Positions 1-9,537 of a stretch of 64,000 bases of DNA are shown in pieces. Every line of letters begins with the position of its first letter. The first letter of the stretch is position 1. The translations under genes were made by a program, and so were the position numbers. The DNA is taken from positions 10,075,001 to 10,139,000 of the forward strand of contig NZ_CP082164.1 of NCBI RefSeq assembly GCF_023101685.1, read 5' to 3'. Origin of the DNA: Bradyrhizobium sp. 186. GTDB taxonomy: Bacteria; Pseudomonadota; Alphaproteobacteria; Rhizobiales; Xanthobacteraceae. Under the pieces are notes generated by a model, which was not told where the DNA came from, searched no databases, and saw only the letters and a list, made by a program, of their open reading frames with translations.

Positions 1-573
1 ATCGTCGGCGGTCGCGGTCAGCGCGATGCGCGGCACGTCGGGAAAGCGCTCGGCGATGATGGACAGGCCGACATATTCCGGACGGAAATCATGGCCCCAT
101 TGCGAGACGCAATGCGCCTCGTCGATCGCGAACAGCGCCACCTTCGCCCGCGCCAGCAGCGACAGGCAGCGCGGCGTCACCAGGCGTTCCGGTGCGACAT
201 AGAGCAGATCGATATCGCCCGCGATCAGGCGGCGCTCGACCTCGGCGGCCTCCTGCGGCGTCAGCGACGAATTCAGCGCGGCAGCATTGACTCCCGCCTC
301 GATCAGGCCGGCAACCTGGTCGCGCATCAGCGCGATCAACGGCGAGACCACGATGCCGCAGCCTTCACGCAGCAGCGACGGCAATTGGTAGCACAGCGAC
401 TTGCCGCCGCCGGTCGGCATCAGCACCAGGCAATTACCGCCATCGGTGACATGCCGGATGATCTCGCCCTGCGCGCCACGAAAACCCGGCAGGCCGAACA
501 CCGAATGCAGCACCGACAGCGCGTCGCGGTCATCGGCGGGCGCAGGCAACGGAGCGGTGGAGGGAGCGGACAT
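1..573 (-). CDS. recQ: ATP-dependent DNA helicase RecQ, N-terminal part (cut by window edge)
   Basis: About 190 codons read leftward off the window. Near the N-terminus a Walker A loop, MPTGGGKS, is followed by CYQLPSLL, and further on come IDEAHCVSQWGHDFRPEY (the DEAH box and aromatic-rich loop typical of RecQ) and ALTAT. RecQ is a 3'-5' superfamily 2 helicase that works in recombinational repair and fork restart. The RecQ-C, zinc-binding and HRDC regions lie outside the window. The ATG at 573 is chosen because the conserved helicase core begins about 25 residues later, as usual. The identification is firm; the gene is partial only because of the window boundary. Confidence 0.93.
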   Translation of the reverse strand, partial: MSAPSTAPLPAPADDRDALSVLHSVFGLPGFRGAQGEIIRHVTDGGNCLVLMPTGGGKSLCYQLPSLLREGCGIVVSPLIALMRDQVAGLIEAGVNAAALNSSLTPQEAAEVERRLIAGDIDLLYVAPERLVTPRCLSLLARAKVALFAIDEAHCVSQWGHDFRPEYVGLSIIAERFPDVPRIALTATADD

Positions 574-678
574 GGGCGGAACAGGACCGGGCCGTGAGAT
601 TCGACACAAGGCCAGTCGCATGACGGCGCGGGCGTGGCAAGACTGTTTGCGCGGCAAGTGGAGAAGGGAAAGAAGCGC

Positions 679-1467
679 CTACGCCCCGATTCGCCGCAAA
701 GCGTCCGCGACCGTCACGATCGGCATGTTACGCGTCCCGGCCGCCTTCAGCGCGTGGCGGAGCAAGGCCGGCGTGCAGCCATAGGGGCTCGGCGCATCGA
801 CGACATCATGGCCGTAGAAGATCAGCCAGCCGCCACTTGCAACCGCCTCGTCGAAATAGTGGTCGACGCCACGCGTATCGATCTCCCAATCGACCAAAGG
901 CGAGGCGCGCAGGAACTGGAGGTCGATGACGTCGCGATTGACGCCAGGAAGGATGCCGCGCGCCGACCGGAAATTTTTGGCGAGCTGCGGCTTGCGCCAG
1001 ACCGAGGCGAGGCCGTAGGGATAGGCGAAATTCTCCAGCACGATCGACGAATCGATGGCGCGAAAATAGCTGCGGTTCCGCTCGATCTCGCGTGCCATCG
1101 CGGTCTCGTCGAGATCGATTGCGCGCAGGTGCGAAAAGGTGTGACAGGCGATCTCGTGGCCGGCTTGATGAAGCCGCACGATCGCGTCGTTCGACAGGCC
1201 GTGCCAGTGATCCCCCGGCTGGTCGATCAGGCTGCCGGCGAGGTAGAACGTGCCGCGGCCGCCGTGCTCTTCCAGGAGCGATGCACCCTGGCCTGCGGCA
1301 CTGTCGGGCGCGTCATCGAAGGTGAAGCTCACCATCGGCGCATGCGCCGGCAATCTGTGCGGCGCGGCGCGGAAATGCCGGGCCAGCCGATTGCTCACGC
1401 GTCCCTGGAGTGCCGACAACACGACCGCATTTCCTGTTTGCCCCGACCTCTTCACTGAAGCATTCAC
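679..1467 (-). CDS. Polysaccharide deacetylase (NodB homology domain)
   Basis: A 262-residue protein with the carbohydrate esterase 4 signature in order: FTFDDAP (residues 48-54, catalytic base and metal Asp), HTFSH (109-113, the two metal-binding histidines) and FAYPYG (147-152). These enzymes remove N-acetyl groups from polysaccharides such as chitooligosaccharide, peptidoglycan or exopolysaccharide. No signal peptide or membrane segment is evident, so a cytoplasmic or glycan-precursor role is possible. It stands alone between recQ and the convergent end of the methionine pair. The substrate cannot be deduced, and this is not nodB itself because no nod genes are nearby. Confidence 0.88.
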   Translation of the reverse strand: MNASVKRSGQTGNAVVLSALQGRVSNRLARHFRAAPHRLPAHAPMVSFTFDDAPDSAAGQGASLLEEHGGRGTFYLAGSLIDQPGDHWHGLSNDAIVRLHQAGHEIACHTFSHLRAIDLDETAMAREIERNRSYFRAIDSSIVLENFAYPYGLASVWRKPQLAKNFRSARGILPGVNRDVIDLQFLRASPLVDWEIDTRGVDHYFDEAVASGGWLIFYGHDVVDAPSPYGCTPALLRHALKAAGTRNMPIVTVADALRRIGA

Positions 1468-1527
1468 GTGTCGCCTGAGGCAAGCTTCACACTTTGTTAG
1501 CCCTAACGTGGAACCCGCAGTCTTAAC

Positions 1528-2529
1528 CTAGCGCGCAAGCAGCGGCGCCTCGGTGTCTGCGGCGAGATATTGCAGCCAATTGCGAAAAAGCGCCGCCGCG
1601 GCGCTGCCGGCCGCGATATCGGCGCGCAAATTCAGCGCGGGCAGCCCGTTGGTGAGGGCGGGATGACGCTGGTGCCTCGCCCGCTTCTCGAAGCGCACGA
1701 GCTTCTCTTCCGTCGCTGCGTCAAAATAACTCACGGGCAGGTGCGGATAATTCTCGCGCTCGCGCGCGAGATAGCGGCCGATGTCGCGCAGATATTCGCG
1801 CTGGAGCGACAGCGCATCGTATTCGGGATGGCCCTGGAAGAAGACGAATCGGCTGGCATATTGCCGCACGAAGACGTCGACGCCGGCCTGGGCCGAGCGC
1901 GTCAGCACCTGATAACCGGCCCGCGTCAGATCGCTCTCGGCGACTTCGTTGAGACGCGAATGTGAAACCTTGAACGGAGCGGGCGCCGCACGTGTCAGCG
2001 CATCATTCGCGACGGGCTCGCAGTCGAAGATACCGTGACATTTTGTCGGGAGGCGCAGCCGTCCGATGCGATCGAGGTGCAGCACCGCCGCGTGCGCGGC
2101 CAGGCACGACCAGATCGTCGAGCGCGTGTTGGTCTTGGCCCAGTCGATCAGCTCGGTGAGATCGCGCCAGTATGGCTCCTGGTCGAGTTCGGGCGCGACC
2201 GGCTCGGCACCGGTCACGATCAGTCCATCGAACTTCCGGCGTTTGAGATCGGCGAGATCGGAATACTCGCTTTCGACATGCCATTTCGCCTCGGGCGAAC
2301 GCGTCACCGACGGCAGCGAGAAGCAATGGAAGCGGATGCGGCGCGGCCCCGCGGCGGCCTGGAGCAGCTTCATGAACTGCCGCTCGGTCGCCTTCAGCGC
2401 CGGGTCCGGCATGTTGTTGATCAATCCGATGGTCAGCTCGGCGCCGCCATCATTGCGCGCGACGTCGTCGTGCGCCGGCACCAGCGCCGGGCTCGAGATA
2501 CCTTGATCCCTGTCGATCAAGATGCTCAT
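1528..2529 (-). CDS. metA: Homoserine O-acyltransferase (MetA/HTS family)
   Basis: A 333-residue MetA-family protein that activates homoserine for methionine synthesis. The catalytic Cys (residue 142, in SCLAAHAAV) and the His/Glu pair in GHPEYD (234 and 236) sit almost exactly where E. coli MetA has Cys142, His235 and Glu237. The usual GAQAG context around the Cys reads LAAHAA here, a divergent but recurring variant. Acyl donor preference (succinyl or acetyl) cannot be read reliably. It starts 12 bases after the metY stop codon, so the two genes are very likely co-transcribed, and product and substrate fit: acylhomoserine feeds the sulfhydrylase. Confidence 0.88.
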   Translation of the reverse strand: MSILIDRDQGISSPALVPAHDDVARNDGGAELTIGLINNMPDPALKATERQFMKLLQAAAGPRRIRFHCFSLPSVTRSPEAKWHVESEYSDLADLKRRKFDGLIVTGAEPVAPELDQEPYWRDLTELIDWAKTNTRSTIWSCLAAHAAVLHLDRIGRLRLPTKCHGIFDCEPVANDALTRAAPAPFKVSHSRLNEVAESDLTRAGYQVLTRSAQAGVDVFVRQYASRFVFFQGHPEYDALSLQREYLRDIGRYLARERENYPHLPVSYFDAATEEKLVRFEKRARHQRHPALTNGLPALNLRADIAAGSAAAALFRNWLQYLAADTEAPLLAR

Positions 2530-2541
2530 CGGCCTCGCCGC

Positions 2542-3843
2542 TTACTCCGCGGCCTGGAGGCGCGCCGACGGGCAGGCCTTTTCCAGCGCCTGGTCGATGT
2601 CCTCGATAATATCTGCGGCATGCTCGATGCCGATCGAGAGGCGGATCGTCTCCGGCAGCACGCCGGCGACACGCTGCTGCTCCGCCGACATCTGCCGGTG
2701 CGTGGTCGAGGCCGGATGGCAGGCCAGCGACTTGGCATCGCCGATATTGACCAGACGCGTGATCAGCTTCAGCGCGTCATAGAAGGTCTTGCCGGCCTCC
2801 ATCCCGCCCTTGATGCCGAAGGTGAACAGCGACGAGGCGTTGCCGTCGAGATATTTCTGCACCAGCGGATAATAGGGACTGTCCGGGAAACCGGTGTAGT
2901 TGACCCAGGCCACGCGCGGATCGGCGCGCAAGAATTCGGCGACCTTGCGGGCGTTCTCGACGTGACGCTCCATGCGCAGCGCCACAGTCTCGATGCCCTG
3001 GAGCAGCAGGAAGGCGTTGAACGGCGACAGCACCGAGCCCATGGTGCGCTGATAGATGCTGCGCGCGCGCTCGATATAGGCGGTCTTGCCGAAGCGCTCG
3101 GCATAGACGAGGCCGTGATAGGAGGCGTCCGGCTTGTTGTAGCCGGGGAAGCGATCGGCGTGCTTGGCCCACGGGAAATTTCCGGAATCGACGATGGCAC
3201 CGCCGAGCGTAGTGCCGTGGCCGCCCAGGAACTTGGTCAGCGAATGCACGGCGATGTCGGCGCCGTAATCGAACGGCTTGAGCAGGATCGGGGTCGCGAC
3301 GGTGTTGTCGACGATCAGCGGCACGCCATGCGCATGCGCGATTTTGGCGAGCGCCTCGATGTCGCAGACATTGCCGGCGGGATTGCCGATGGTCTCGGCG
3401 AACACCGCGCGGGTATTCTCGTCGATGAGCCTCTCGATGGCCTCGGGCTTGTCGCTCTCGGCGAAGCGGCCCGTGATGCCCTGGCGCGGCAGAATGTGGG
3501 AGAGCAGCGTGTGCGTGGTGCCGTAGAGCTGCGGCACCGAAACGATGTTGCCGCCGTGGTCGGCGACGTTGACGAAAGCGAAATGCAGTGCGGCCTGTCC
3601 AGTCGCGACCGCCAGCGCGCCGACGCCGCCTTCGAGCTGGCTGATGCGCTTCTCCAGCACTGCGCTGGTCGGATTGGCGATGCGGCTGTAGCGAAAGCCT
3701 TCGGTCTCGAGATTGAACAGGGCTGCGCCATGATCGGCGCTGTCGAAGGCATAGGCCACGGTCTGGTAGATCGGCACGGCGACCGCGTGCGTGGTGGCTT
3801 CGGGTTCGTAGCCGGCGTGAATAGCGATCGTCTCGTTGCGCAT
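2542..3843 (-). CDS. metY: O-acetyl/succinylhomoserine sulfhydrylase
   Basis: A 433-residue PLP enzyme of the Cys/Met metabolism family. SLTKF (Lys204) is the Schiff-base lysine, and the N-terminal region FRYSRIANPTS is typical of MetY-type homoserine sulfhydrylases. It replaces the acyl group of O-acylhomoserine with sulfide to give homocysteine. It is the first gene of a two-gene operon with metA directly downstream. The ATG at 3843 has a purine-rich GGAGGTGG site just upstream. I looked for a SAM-II riboswitch in the leader and did not find one; only a short hairpin is present. Confidence 0.9.
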   Translation of the reverse strand: MRNETIAIHAGYEPEATTHAVAVPIYQTVAYAFDSADHGAALFNLETEGFRYSRIANPTSAVLEKRISQLEGGVGALAVATGQAALHFAFVNVADHGGNIVSVPQLYGTTHTLLSHILPRQGITGRFAESDKPEAIERLIDENTRAVFAETIGNPAGNVCDIEALAKIAHAHGVPLIVDNTVATPILLKPFDYGADIAVHSLTKFLGGHGTTLGGAIVDSGNFPWAKHADRFPGYNKPDASYHGLVYAERFGKTAYIERARSIYQRTMGSVLSPFNAFLLLQGIETVALRMERHVENARKVAEFLRADPRVAWVNYTGFPDSPYYPLVQKYLDGNASSLFTFGIKGGMEAGKTFYDALKLITRLVNIGDAKSLACHPASTTHRQMSAEQQRVAGVLPETIRLSIGIEHAADIIEDIDQALEKACPSARLQAAE

Positions 3844-3900
3844 CGTCCACCTCCGCGTGGGGCGGGCCGCACTTATTGGCCTGAATGAGGATGTGCGTTG

Positions 3901-3926
3901 TCCGCCGTCCTCGTGTTAGAGGCGGG
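3901..3926 (-). promoter_or_regulatory. Hairpin in the metY leader
   Basis: An interrupted inverted repeat about 60 bases upstream of metY: CCGCC plus CTC pairs with GAG plus GGCGG around a six-base loop. It could be a leader structure or a chance hairpin. It does not match the SAM-II consensus known from alphaproteobacterial met genes. Confidence 0.3.
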
Positions 3927-4055
3927 TGGTAAAGCGAGCAATAATTCGTCTAGAGATCGAGGAAGTAACCCTAACGATTGTTGATGAATTGGCTAAAATT
4001 TGAGTCAAATTGGGTTAATGAATTCGGGACGTCTGGCGCAGCATACAGGAGCTTG

Positions 4056-4216
4056 TCCCTTCTCCCCTTGTGGGAGAAGGTGTCGCGCAAAGCGCGACGG
4101 ATGAGGGGTTGCACCCGCGAAGTCGAATGCAAGACAATCGCTCGCGGATGCACCCCCTCACCCGACTCGCCGCTCCGCGGCGAGCCACCCTCTCCCACAA
4201 GGGGCGAGGGTGGCAC
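4056..4216. repeat. Bradyrhizobium-type intergenic palindromic repeat
   Basis: The outer arms are CCCCTTGTGGGAGAAGG and CCCTCTCCCACAAGGGG. Inside them are GATGAGGGG and CCCCCTCAC plus smaller hairpins such as CGCCGCTCCGCGGCG. The whole can fold into one long imperfect stem. Such palindromic units are scattered between genes in Bradyrhizobium and Rhodopseudomonas genomes. It lies between the metY promoter and the amidase stop codon, so it may also serve as terminator for the amidase gene. Confidence 0.75.
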
Positions 4217-4244
4217 CGTCAACGCGGCGATAGTTTGCGAGGGC

Positions 4245-5819
4245 TCAGGCCATCGTCTCCCACAGACGATGAGAGAGCACGCCGGCGCGCTTCTCGATCG
4301 CGGCCGCCGCATCGAGCGCGAGGTCCTCGCGATAGCGTCCGGCGATGAGCTGCACGCCGATCGGCTTGCCGTCGTGCAGCGCCACCGGCACCACGGCGCC
4401 GGGCAGGCCCAGCACGTTGATCGCGGAGATGAAGCGGATCTCGCCCCAGAAGATCTCCTTCACGCGCTCGGCGCTAACGGTGTCGTCGCGCGGCCCCGGC
4501 GTCGGCTTCACCGTAGTCGGCGCCAGCACCACCGGGTAGTCCTCGAAGAACAATTGCCAGGCGCGGATATGGCCGTTGCGCGCGGCGGTGGCGCGCATCC
4601 AGGCGGGAAGATCGAGCACATTGGCCTTGGTCTTCATGCCATTCCACGCCTTGTGGAAGTCCTCCGAAGTGACCTTCAGCATGCTGGCCTCCTGCATCAC
4701 CACCGTCTCGTTGGTGATGATGTCGCACCAGGTCTGCCAGGCGCCGTTGATATCGGGCACATCGACCTCGCTGACACGATAGCCGGAACGTTCGAGATGA
4801 TCGGCGGCCTGGCGCAACGCCGCCGCGATCTGCGGATCGACATCCATGTCTTCAGGGATCTTGGCGAGCGCGACCTTGATCGGCCCCTTCGGCTTCGGTC
4901 CCACCAGTGGCGCCGGCACCCACCAGGGGTCGCGCGGATCGCGCTGGCTCATCACCTCCAGCGCGAGGCGAACGTCGCCGACGTGACGGGCGAGCGGCCC
5001 CTGCGCCGACATCAGATGCGCCAGCATCGGCCGCTCGGCGGTTGCGCTTTGGTTGAAGGCGGGGATGCGGCCCTGCGTCGGCTTGATGGTGGCGACGCCA
5101 TTGCAATGCGCCGGCCAGCGCAGCGAGCCGCCGATGTCGTTGCCATGCGCGATGGTGCCGATTCCGGAGGCGACCGCCGAGCCCGCGCCGCCCGAGGAGC
5201 CGCCGCAAGTGATGTTCGGATCCCAGGGATTGAGCGTCAGCCCGTGCAGGGGATTGTCGGTAAAGCCGCGGAAGGAGAATTCCGGCGTGTTGGTGAGGCC
5301 TATGACGATCGCACCAGCCTTCTTCAGGTTGCGCACCACCGGCGAATCCGACGGCGCGACCAGGTCCTTGTTGGCGAGAACGCCGTTGAAGTTGGGCCGG
5401 CCCTCATAGTCGACATTCTCCTTGATGGTGATCGGAACGCCGTGCAGAAGACCAAGCTCGCCGCCCTTGGCGCGCTGCTTGTCGGCGGCATGCGCGGCCT
5501 TCAACGCTTCTTCGCTGAGATCGACGACGACCGCGTTCAGTTTGGGATTGACCGCGCGCATCCGCTCGAGATGCGCCTCGACGGTCTCGACCGCGGAGAT
5601 TGCGCCGGCGCGGATCGCAGCCGCGGTCTCCACCGCCGACCATTGCCAGGCTGGTCCCTTGGGGCGACGCGCCGTGGCGGATTTGCGCGGTGCGCCCTGC
5701 TCTGCAGTGTTCTTGACCGTCTTCGTAACGACGCCCTTACGGGCGGTGCCCTTCTTGCCCGATGTCTTCACTGCTTTCTTTGCGGCGCCTTTCTTCTTGG
5801 TCGTCGTCTTCTTCGCCAC
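4245..5819 (-). CDS. Amidase-signature hydrolase with lysine-rich N-terminal tail
   Basis: A 524-residue amidase-signature enzyme. The catalytic lysine is in ITIKEN, the central GGSSGGAGSAVASG motif holds the cis-Ser, and NDIGGSLRWPAH holds the nucleophilic Ser. The family hydrolyses amides, and the substrate here is unknown. The first 50 or so residues are dominated by Lys, Ala and Thr (AKKTTTKKKGAAKKA and similar), resembling bacterial histone H1-like tails, before the amidase fold starts at about residue 56. The GTG at 5819 is preferred over the longer frame because AGGAG precedes it at normal spacing. Monocistronic. Confidence 0.85.
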   Translation of the reverse strand: MAKKTTTKKKGAAKKAVKTSGKKGTARKGVVTKTVKNTAEQGAPRKSATARRPKGPAWQWSAVETAAAIRAGAISAVETVEAHLERMRAVNPKLNAVVVDLSEEALKAAHAADKQRAKGGELGLLHGVPITIKENVDYEGRPNFNGVLANKDLVAPSDSPVVRNLKKAGAIVIGLTNTPEFSFRGFTDNPLHGLTLNPWDPNITCGGSSGGAGSAVASGIGTIAHGNDIGGSLRWPAHCNGVATIKPTQGRIPAFNQSATAERPMLAHLMSAQGPLARHVGDVRLALEVMSQRDPRDPWWVPAPLVGPKPKGPIKVALAKIPEDMDVDPQIAAALRQAADHLERSGYRVSEVDVPDINGAWQTWCDIITNETVVMQEASMLKVTSEDFHKAWNGMKTKANVLDLPAWMRATAARNGHIRAWQLFFEDYPVVLAPTTVKPTPGPRDDTVSAERVKEIFWGEIRFISAINVLGLPGAVVPVALHDGKPIGVQLIAGRYREDLALDAAAAIEKRAGVLSHRLWETMA

Positions 5820-6051
5820 GTCGCATTCTCCTGAAATTGCGCCGCGGACGTTATGGAGGTCACGTGACCGTGTATAGGCGCTTTTCTGCATGGCGCGTTG
5901 TCGCGCCCCCTTGGGCTTCTTGAACCTTGGGGTCGTCTCGCCTGACCAATAGCATGGTTGAACGTTGTGGCGATCTATCGCTTAGATTGTCACGCGATCG
6001 CCAAGCTTTTTTGTCGCAGCTGTTTCTACACCAGCAGATTGGAATTCTTCC

Positions 6052-6870
6052 ATGCTCGTAGAATTCGACAGCGGGTACGGCGAACAACCGTTTCGCGATC
6101 TGTGCGCCAACTACCCGGGCGCCGAGACCTATGATCCACACGATTTCCGGATTGAATGGGGACCGATCTTCCACCGCGGCCGGCTCGACGGATCGGCGCG
6201 CGTGCTCGTGGTCGGTCAGGATCCGGCCCAGCACGAAACGGTGGTGCGAAGAATTCTCGTCGGCACCGCGGGCCGCCGCACCCAGGGCTTTTTGGCCAAG
6301 CTCGGCATCACGCAGAGCTACGTCTTGGTGAACACGTTCCTGTACAGCGTTTACGGACAGAGCGGCGGCGCAAAACACCAGAACGATCCCGGCATCGTCG
6401 ATTATCGCAACAAATGGTTCAAGGCCTTGCTCGGGCTTGGCAACATCGAGGCCGTCATCTCGCTTGGCGGCCTCGCGGATCAAGCCTGGATAGCCTGGCT
6501 CAAAACTCCCGATGGGGCGGCCTACAAGACCCTCGCGTATCAGCACATCACTCATCCGACCTGGCCGGAAAGCTCCGCCCATGATTCCGCCACGCAGGCG
6601 GCCAATACCAAGGTCATGCTGACCAAGTGGAATGCCGCTCTCGCCGCTCTTGCGCCGCAGATCGAGCACCCCGACGTCCAGACGCCGCTCGTGCCGTATG
6701 GCGACGCCTTCAAGCCTTCCGAGCTCGTCGACATCATTGCAAAGGACTTTCCGGCGGGACTGCCGGACTGGATGCGCGGAGATGCGGCATGGGCTGTGCG
6801 CCAAGGCGCTGATGCGGCAACCAAGCGGCGCACGATCACGATCACCATCCCCAATGGGGTGATCCCATGA
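6052..6870 (+). CDS. Uracil-DNA glycosylase superfamily protein
   Basis: A 272-residue protein with glycosylase-fold hallmarks: [10 protein letters not shown] (residues 53-62) at the position of motif A (GQDPYH in family 1), VLVNTFLYS (91-99) placing an Asn in the base-recognition strand, and [11 protein letters not shown] (165-175) in place of the HPS loop. The usual catalytic Asp-Pro of motif A is kept but the following Tyr is Ala, so it is not a classical Ung. Its stop codon overlaps the start of the amidohydrolase by four bases (ATGA), so the two are translationally coupled. It could be a base-excision enzyme or a nucleoside/base-processing relative of the fold. Confidence 0.72.
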   Translation: MLVEFDSGYGEQPFRDLCANYPGAETYDPHDFRIEWGPIFHRGRLDGSARVLVVGQDPAQHETVVRRILVGTAGRRTQGFLAKLGITQSYVLVNTFLYSVYGQSGGAKHQNDPGIVDYRNKWFKALLGLGNIEAVISLGGLADQAWIAWLKTPDGAAYKTLAYQHITHPTWPESSAHDSATQAANTKVMLTKWNAALAALAPQIEHPDVQTPLVPYGDAFKPSELVDIIAKDFPAGLPDWMRGDAAWAVRQGADAATKRRTITITIPNGVIP

Positions 6871-8477
6871 GTCCGGCCGCAGGCCCGACGCGATGGGCGC
6901 TGACCGGGCGGGTCGTGACGATGTCTGCCGAGGGCGACGTCATCGAGAATGGAACGATCTTCATCGAGGACAATCGCATCGCTGGAATTACACCCAAGGG
7001 ACAGCCGGCTCTAGCGGGCTTCGAGGCCGTTCAGGCAATGAAGACCGGCGGCACCATCTACCCCGGCCTGATCGAGCTGCACAACCATTTGAGTTACAAC
7101 ATCCTGCCGCTCTGGCGCGTGCCGCAGCTTTTTGGCAATCGCGACCAGTGGCAGAATGCCAAATCGTACAGGACGTCCGTGACCGGCCCCATGAGCGCGA
7201 TTGCTCTTGCCGACGACGGCTCACTGCTGCCGGCGCTGGTTCGTTATGTCGAAGCCAAATGCCTGGTCGCGGGAACGACGACGAGCCAGGGGATCACGCT
7301 TTCGAACTGGAGCGGAACGATCCACAAATACTACAAGGGGGCCTTGCGCGCCACCGAGATCGGCAGCCCTCCGGATCTGCCGCGAGCGCACTCGAAGATT
7401 CCCGATATCGACGCCGAGGACTGGTTGAAGTTCGACAACGAGCTCAAATCGTCGGCCTGCTTCCTGCTCCATCTCAGCGAAGGGATCGACGTCAAGGCGC
7501 ATAGTCACTTCCTCGCGTTGCGCAATTCGGCGGGCCAATGGGCGCTCGAGCCGTCCCTGGCCGGCATTCATTGCACGGCGCTCGATGCAACCGACTTCGG
7601 CACGATGGCTCAGCACCAGGCCAAGGTCGTCTGGTCTCCGCTGAGCAATCTGCTGCTCTATGGGAAAACCACCGACGTCGTCGCCGCGCGCACGGCCGGC
7701 CTCACCATCGCGCTCGGCTCGGATTGGTCGCCGTCCGGCAGCAAAAATCTGTTGGGAGAACTGAAGGCGGCGAAGGTCGTGACGGCGCATTTCGGCCTCG
7801 GATTCAGCGATTACGAGATCGTCACGATGGCGACGCGGAATCCGGCCGCAATTCTGAAATGGGATGGCAAGCTGGGAACGATCGCCCAGGGCAAGTTCGC
7901 CGACCTTCTGGTCGTCAAAGGGAGCGGTGGCGATCCCTACGGCCATCTGATCAGTTCGCGCGAGCAGGATATCGTCCTGGTCACCATCGGCGGACGACCG
8001 CGCTACGGTTCGAACAAGGCCATGCAACAGGCGGGAGGAAGCGGCGAGGCCTTCAAAATTGGCAGAGCCGCACGGGTGATCGATTTCAGCTCGCCCGACC
8101 AGGATCCGGGAATCGAGAAGATCACGCTGGCGGAGGCGACGGCGCGCTTGAGCGCCGCACTCGGCAAGCTCGGCACAATGCAGCAGCATAGCCTCGCCAT
8201 GACGGAGGCGATCGCCAGCGGAACGGCGTCACGAACCGGCTGGCGTCTCGCGCTCGATGAGCAATTCGGCAACAACGTCGAATTGCGCCCGCAGCTCGAA
8301 TACAACGGCACCCGCACCGGTCCCGATTTGCGCGCCGTGGCGGCCGCCGCCGAGCCGTTGCATCCGATCAAGCTCGACGCTCTCACGGTGGCCGGCGATC
8401 GCGTCTTTCTGGAAACGCTGAAGAGCGAGCCAAATCTTCCGCAGGGAATGGCTGCGGCGATCGCCGCTTTCTATTAG
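6867..8477 (+). CDS. Amidohydrolase (cytosine deaminase/ATZ-TRZ-like) with C-terminal extension
   Basis: A 536-residue metal-dependent hydrolase. LHNHL (His72/His74) is the HxH metal motif, HLSE (His202) matches the H-x-x-E of the ATZ/TRZ-cytosine deaminase subgroup, His235 is in GIHC, and GSDWSPSG (Asp286) supplies the last ligand. All metal ligands are present, so it should be active. About 140 residues after the normal barrel end (from about 395) match no domain I recognise. Translation begins in the ATGA overlap with the glycosylase-fold gene. The substrate is unknown, but deamination of a base or nucleoside would fit the partner. Confidence 0.78.
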   Translation: MSPAAGPTRWALTGRVVTMSAEGDVIENGTIFIEDNRIAGITPKGQPALAGFEAVQAMKTGGTIYPGLIELHNHLSYNILPLWRVPQLFGNRDQWQNAKSYRTSVTGPMSAIALADDGSLLPALVRYVEAKCLVAGTTTSQGITLSNWSGTIHKYYKGALRATEIGSPPDLPRAHSKIPDIDAEDWLKFDNELKSSACFLLHLSEGIDVKAHSHFLALRNSAGQWALEPSLAGIHCTALDATDFGTMAQHQAKVVWSPLSNLLLYGKTTDVVAARTAGLTIALGSDWSPSGSKNLLGELKAAKVVTAHFGLGFSDYEIVTMATRNPAAILKWDGKLGTIAQGKFADLLVVKGSGGDPYGHLISSREQDIVLVTIGGRPRYGSNKAMQQAGGSGEAFKIGRAARVIDFSSPDQDPGIEKITLAEATARLSAALGKLGTMQQHSLAMTEAIASGTASRTGWRLALDEQFGNNVELRPQLEYNGTRTGPDLRAVAAAAEPLHPIKLDALTVAGDRVFLETLKSEPNLPQGMAAAIAAFY

Positions 8478-8489
8478 ACTAGTCGTTTG

Positions 8490-9524
8490 TCACACCGCCG
8501 GCGGGTTCAGCCGCGTAAAACCTTCCTGGATGCGATAGGGATAATAGGGATAGGGCGGCATCACCGCGCTGACCTCGTCGAGACGCTTGATCTGATCCGC
8601 GCTCAGCGACCAGCCGACCGCGCCGAGATTATCGCGCAACTGCGCCTCGTCGCGGGCGCCGATGATCACGGAGGAGACCGTGGGACGGGACAGCAACCAG
8701 GCGATCGCAACCTGCGGCACCGTGCGGCCGGTCTCCACGACGATCGCGTCCAGCACGTCGACGATGGCATAGAGCCGCTGTTCGTCCACGAGCGGACCGA
8801 ACTGTGCGGTGGCGTGCAGGCGGCTGTTTTGCGGCAGCGGCTGACCGCGCCGGATATTTCCAGTGAGCCGGCCCCAGCCGAGCGGACTCCAGACCAGCGC
8901 GCCGACGCCCTGGTCGCGTGCGAGCGGCATCAGCTCCCACTCATAGTCGCGGCCGAGCAACGAGTAGTAGACCTGATGCGCGACATAGCGGGGCCAAGCG
9001 CGCCGGTCCGCCATCGCGAGCGACTTCATCAGCTGCCAGCCGGCGAAATTGGAGACGCCGACATAGCGCAGCGTGCCCGCACGTACGAGCGTATCCAGCG
9101 TCGACAGCACCTCCTCGACCGGCGTGAAAGCGTCGAAGGCATGGAGCTGGAGCAGGTCGAGATAGTCGGTGCCGAGCCGGTGCAACGCGGCTTCGACCGA
9201 ATTGAGCAAGCGATGCCGCGACGAGCCGGCATCGAGCGGGCCGTCGCCCATTGGCAGGCTCATCTTGGTGGAGATCAGCACCTTGTCGCGGCGACCCTTG
9301 ATCGCGGCGCCGAGAATCTCCTCGGACCCGCCGCTCGAATAGACGTCGGCGCTGTCGAACAGATTGACGCCGGCCTCGAGGCAGATGTCGACGAGCCTGC
9401 GCGCCTCGTCCGCGCCGCTGCGGCCCCAGGCCGAGAACAGCGGTCCCTGTCCGCCGAAGGTGCCGGTGCCGAAGCTCAGCACTGGCACTCTGAGGCCGGA
9501 GGCGCCGAGATTACGGTACTCCAT
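8490..9524 (-). CDS. Aldo/keto reductase
   Basis: A 344-residue NADPH-dependent oxidoreductase of the aldo/keto reductase family. The catalytic tetrad is visible: Asp57 (in FDSADVY), Tyr62, Lys87 (STKMS) and His128 (LQLHAF). SVIIGARDEAQLRDNL near the C-terminus is the cofactor-binding motif. The ATG at 9524 starts MEYRNLG, the usual family N-terminus. It begins 13 bases after the MFS stop, so the pair is probably one operon. It converges on the amidohydrolase with only 12 bases between the stop codons. Confidence 0.9.
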   Translation of the reverse strand: MEYRNLGASGLRVPVLSFGTGTFGGQGPLFSAWGRSGADEARRLVDICLEAGVNLFDSADVYSSGGSEEILGAAIKGRRDKVLISTKMSLPMGDGPLDAGSSRHRLLNSVEAALHRLGTDYLDLLQLHAFDAFTPVEEVLSTLDTLVRAGTLRYVGVSNFAGWQLMKSLAMADRRAWPRYVAHQVYYSLLGRDYEWELMPLARDQGVGALVWSPLGWGRLTGNIRRGQPLPQNSRLHATAQFGPLVDEQRLYAIVDVLDAIVVETGRTVPQVAIAWLLSRPTVSSVIIGARDEAQLRDNLGAVGWSLSADQIKRLDEVSAVMPPYPYYPYRIQEGFTRLNPPAV

Positions 9525-9537
9525 GATCGTGAGCTTC

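Noticed and set aside
679..1467. Nodulation gene nodB
   Set aside because: Only the shared deacetylase domain supports it; no nod box or nod genes are present.
3844..3970. SAM-II or other SAM-responsive riboswitch before metY
   Set aside because: The conserved SAM-II stem-pseudoknot sequence pattern is absent; only a simple hairpin is present.
2035..5834. Long plus-strand frames of 617 and 618 codons opposite metA/metY and the amidase
   Set aside because: Antisense shadows of clear genes in high-GC DNA; no start signals or conserved motifs.
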